Shown one piece after another: positions 8,639 through 9,191 of a DNA stretch of 9,191 nt. The stretch lies in the NCBI GenBank assembly GCA_016303225.1, contig JAEDMC010000122.1, positions 1 through 9,191 on the forward strand, read 5' to 3'. The DNA is from Kiritimatiellia bacterium. GTDB taxonomy: Bacteria > Verrucomicrobiota > Kiritimatiellia > RFP12 > UBA1067. How positions within the stretch are numbered: position 1 is the first letter of the stretch; each line of letters starts with the position of its first letter. Below the pieces are notes generated by a model. The model saw only the letters and a program-made list of their open reading frames with translations. It made no database searches and was not told the origin of the DNA. The position numbers and the translations under genes were made by a program.

Positions 8639-9191
8639 TACTTGGCAAATCCTCGGAGAGGACGCACCGGGAAACCGCAGTAGCGGTCGTAGTGGAACCG
8701 GCTGAAAAAGTCCGAACGGAAGAAGAGGTACCACGCGAAGACGGAATTCTCCGAACGCGGCGTGGAGGACCAGTAGAGGCCGCTCGAGCCGGGGCTGTAG
8801 AGGGCGGAGGCGTTGCCGTAGCCGGCAGCGGGAAGGAAGATGCTCTTCGTCGAGAAGGCCCCCTTGCCCGTCACGAGCCGCCCGTACACGCCGTTGCGCG
8901 TCGTCCAGACCGTCGTGCAGTTGTCGATCAAAGCGGCGAACTCCGCGTCCGTCGGCATCCGCCACGGCGCGCCGAGGTGCGCCGTCGCCGCGTCGTACTT
9001 CGCCACGAGGTTGCCCGTCGCGTCGATGTAGCCGGCCGACTGGAGCTGGGCCGTGGTCTTGCCCCAGGTCGGGCAGTTGCCGTCCAAGAAGGAAAACGAT
9101 GCGCCGGTCTGGGACGACACCCAGCCAGTGTCACTCGCATTGCGCGCATACCCCACCGTGTCGCCCCACCAGAAGTAATAGCCGTACTCCT
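8638..9191 (-). CDS. FISUMP-domain protein, C-terminal part (partial)
   Basis: The frame enters at the right edge of the window and ends at TAG (8638-8640). The 5' end is outside, so the visible 184 residues are the C-terminus. It reads YYFWWGDTVGYARNASDTGW near the edge, then APWRMPTDAEFAALI, GVYGRLVTGKGAFSTKSIFL, PAAGYGN, YWSSTPRS and ends in PVRPLRGFAK. This series is diagnostic of the Fibrobacter succinogenes major paralogous (FISUMP) domain. That domain belongs to a family found on secreted or surface proteins, often in many copies per genome and with poorly known function. The apparent GTG start at 9156 is internal, because the frame stays open with conserved sequence to the edge. No functional link to the nucleotide genes is seen, and a hairpin plus a new promoter separate them. 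Confidence 0.9.
   Translation of the reverse strand, partial: EYGYYFWWGDTVGYARNASDTGWVSSQTGASFSFLDGNCPTWGKTTAQLQSAGYIDATGNLVAKYDAATAHLGAPWRMPTDAEFAALIDNCTTVWTTRNGVYGRLVTGKGAFSTKSIFLPAAGYGNASALYSPGSSGLYWSSTPRSENSVFAWYLFFRSDFFSRFHYDRYCGFPVRPLRGFAK

Overview
The window reads as a GC-rich bacterial chromosome segment. All clear genes lie on the minus strand. My best guess is a Kiritimatiellae or Lentisphaeria-type member of the Verrucomicrobiota/PVC group. The reasons are a C-terminal FISUMP-domain protein in a style common in that group, a PurF-like enzyme of the divergent type that I recall beside carAB in Bacteroides, sigma-54-type promoters, and several short tandem repeat arrays. This placement is inference, not proof.

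Layout from right to left, following minus-strand transcription. (1) 8638-9191 holds the 3' part of a FISUMP-domain protein. (2) 8364-8637 is a regulatory interval with a possible 33-codon ORF, two upstream dyads and a textbook -24/-12 sigma-54 promoter. (3) 6684-8363 encodes a PurF-like class II glutamine amidotransferase/phosphoribosyltransferase. (4) 6543-6683 is a second regulatory interval with its own sigma-54 promoter and a similar dyad pair. (5) carA (5427-6542), pyrG (3791-5410) and carB (584-3769) follow with gaps of only 16 and 21 bases. (6) 163-583 is non-coding, with converging hairpins and GTGGA-type repeats. (7) 1-162 is the plus-strand 3' end of a GxxxExxY-family gene, apparently frameshifted.

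The core is a cluster of glutamine-consuming nucleotide enzymes. The PurF-like protein belongs to the family that makes phosphoribosylamine for purines. CarA and CarB make carbamoyl phosphate for pyrimidines and arginine. PyrG turns UTP into CTP. Both transcription units begin with GG-N10-GC sigma-54 elements, and upstream of each is a pair of TTACA-N5-TGTAA-like dyads 32-34 bp apart. The simplest reading is that an unidentified sigma-54 activator, probably sensing nitrogen or glutamine, controls glutamine spending on nucleotides. This regulatory arrangement is the most interesting signal in the window.

A second theme is short tandem repeats invading conserved genes. A 9-bp minisatellite puts a Gly-Leu-rich insert of about 13 residues into the CarB oligomerization domain. 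An identical 21-bp heptamer array lies at both the carA/pyrG and pyrG/carB junctions, where it supplies the stop codons and the same VKSEK tail to CarA and PyrG.
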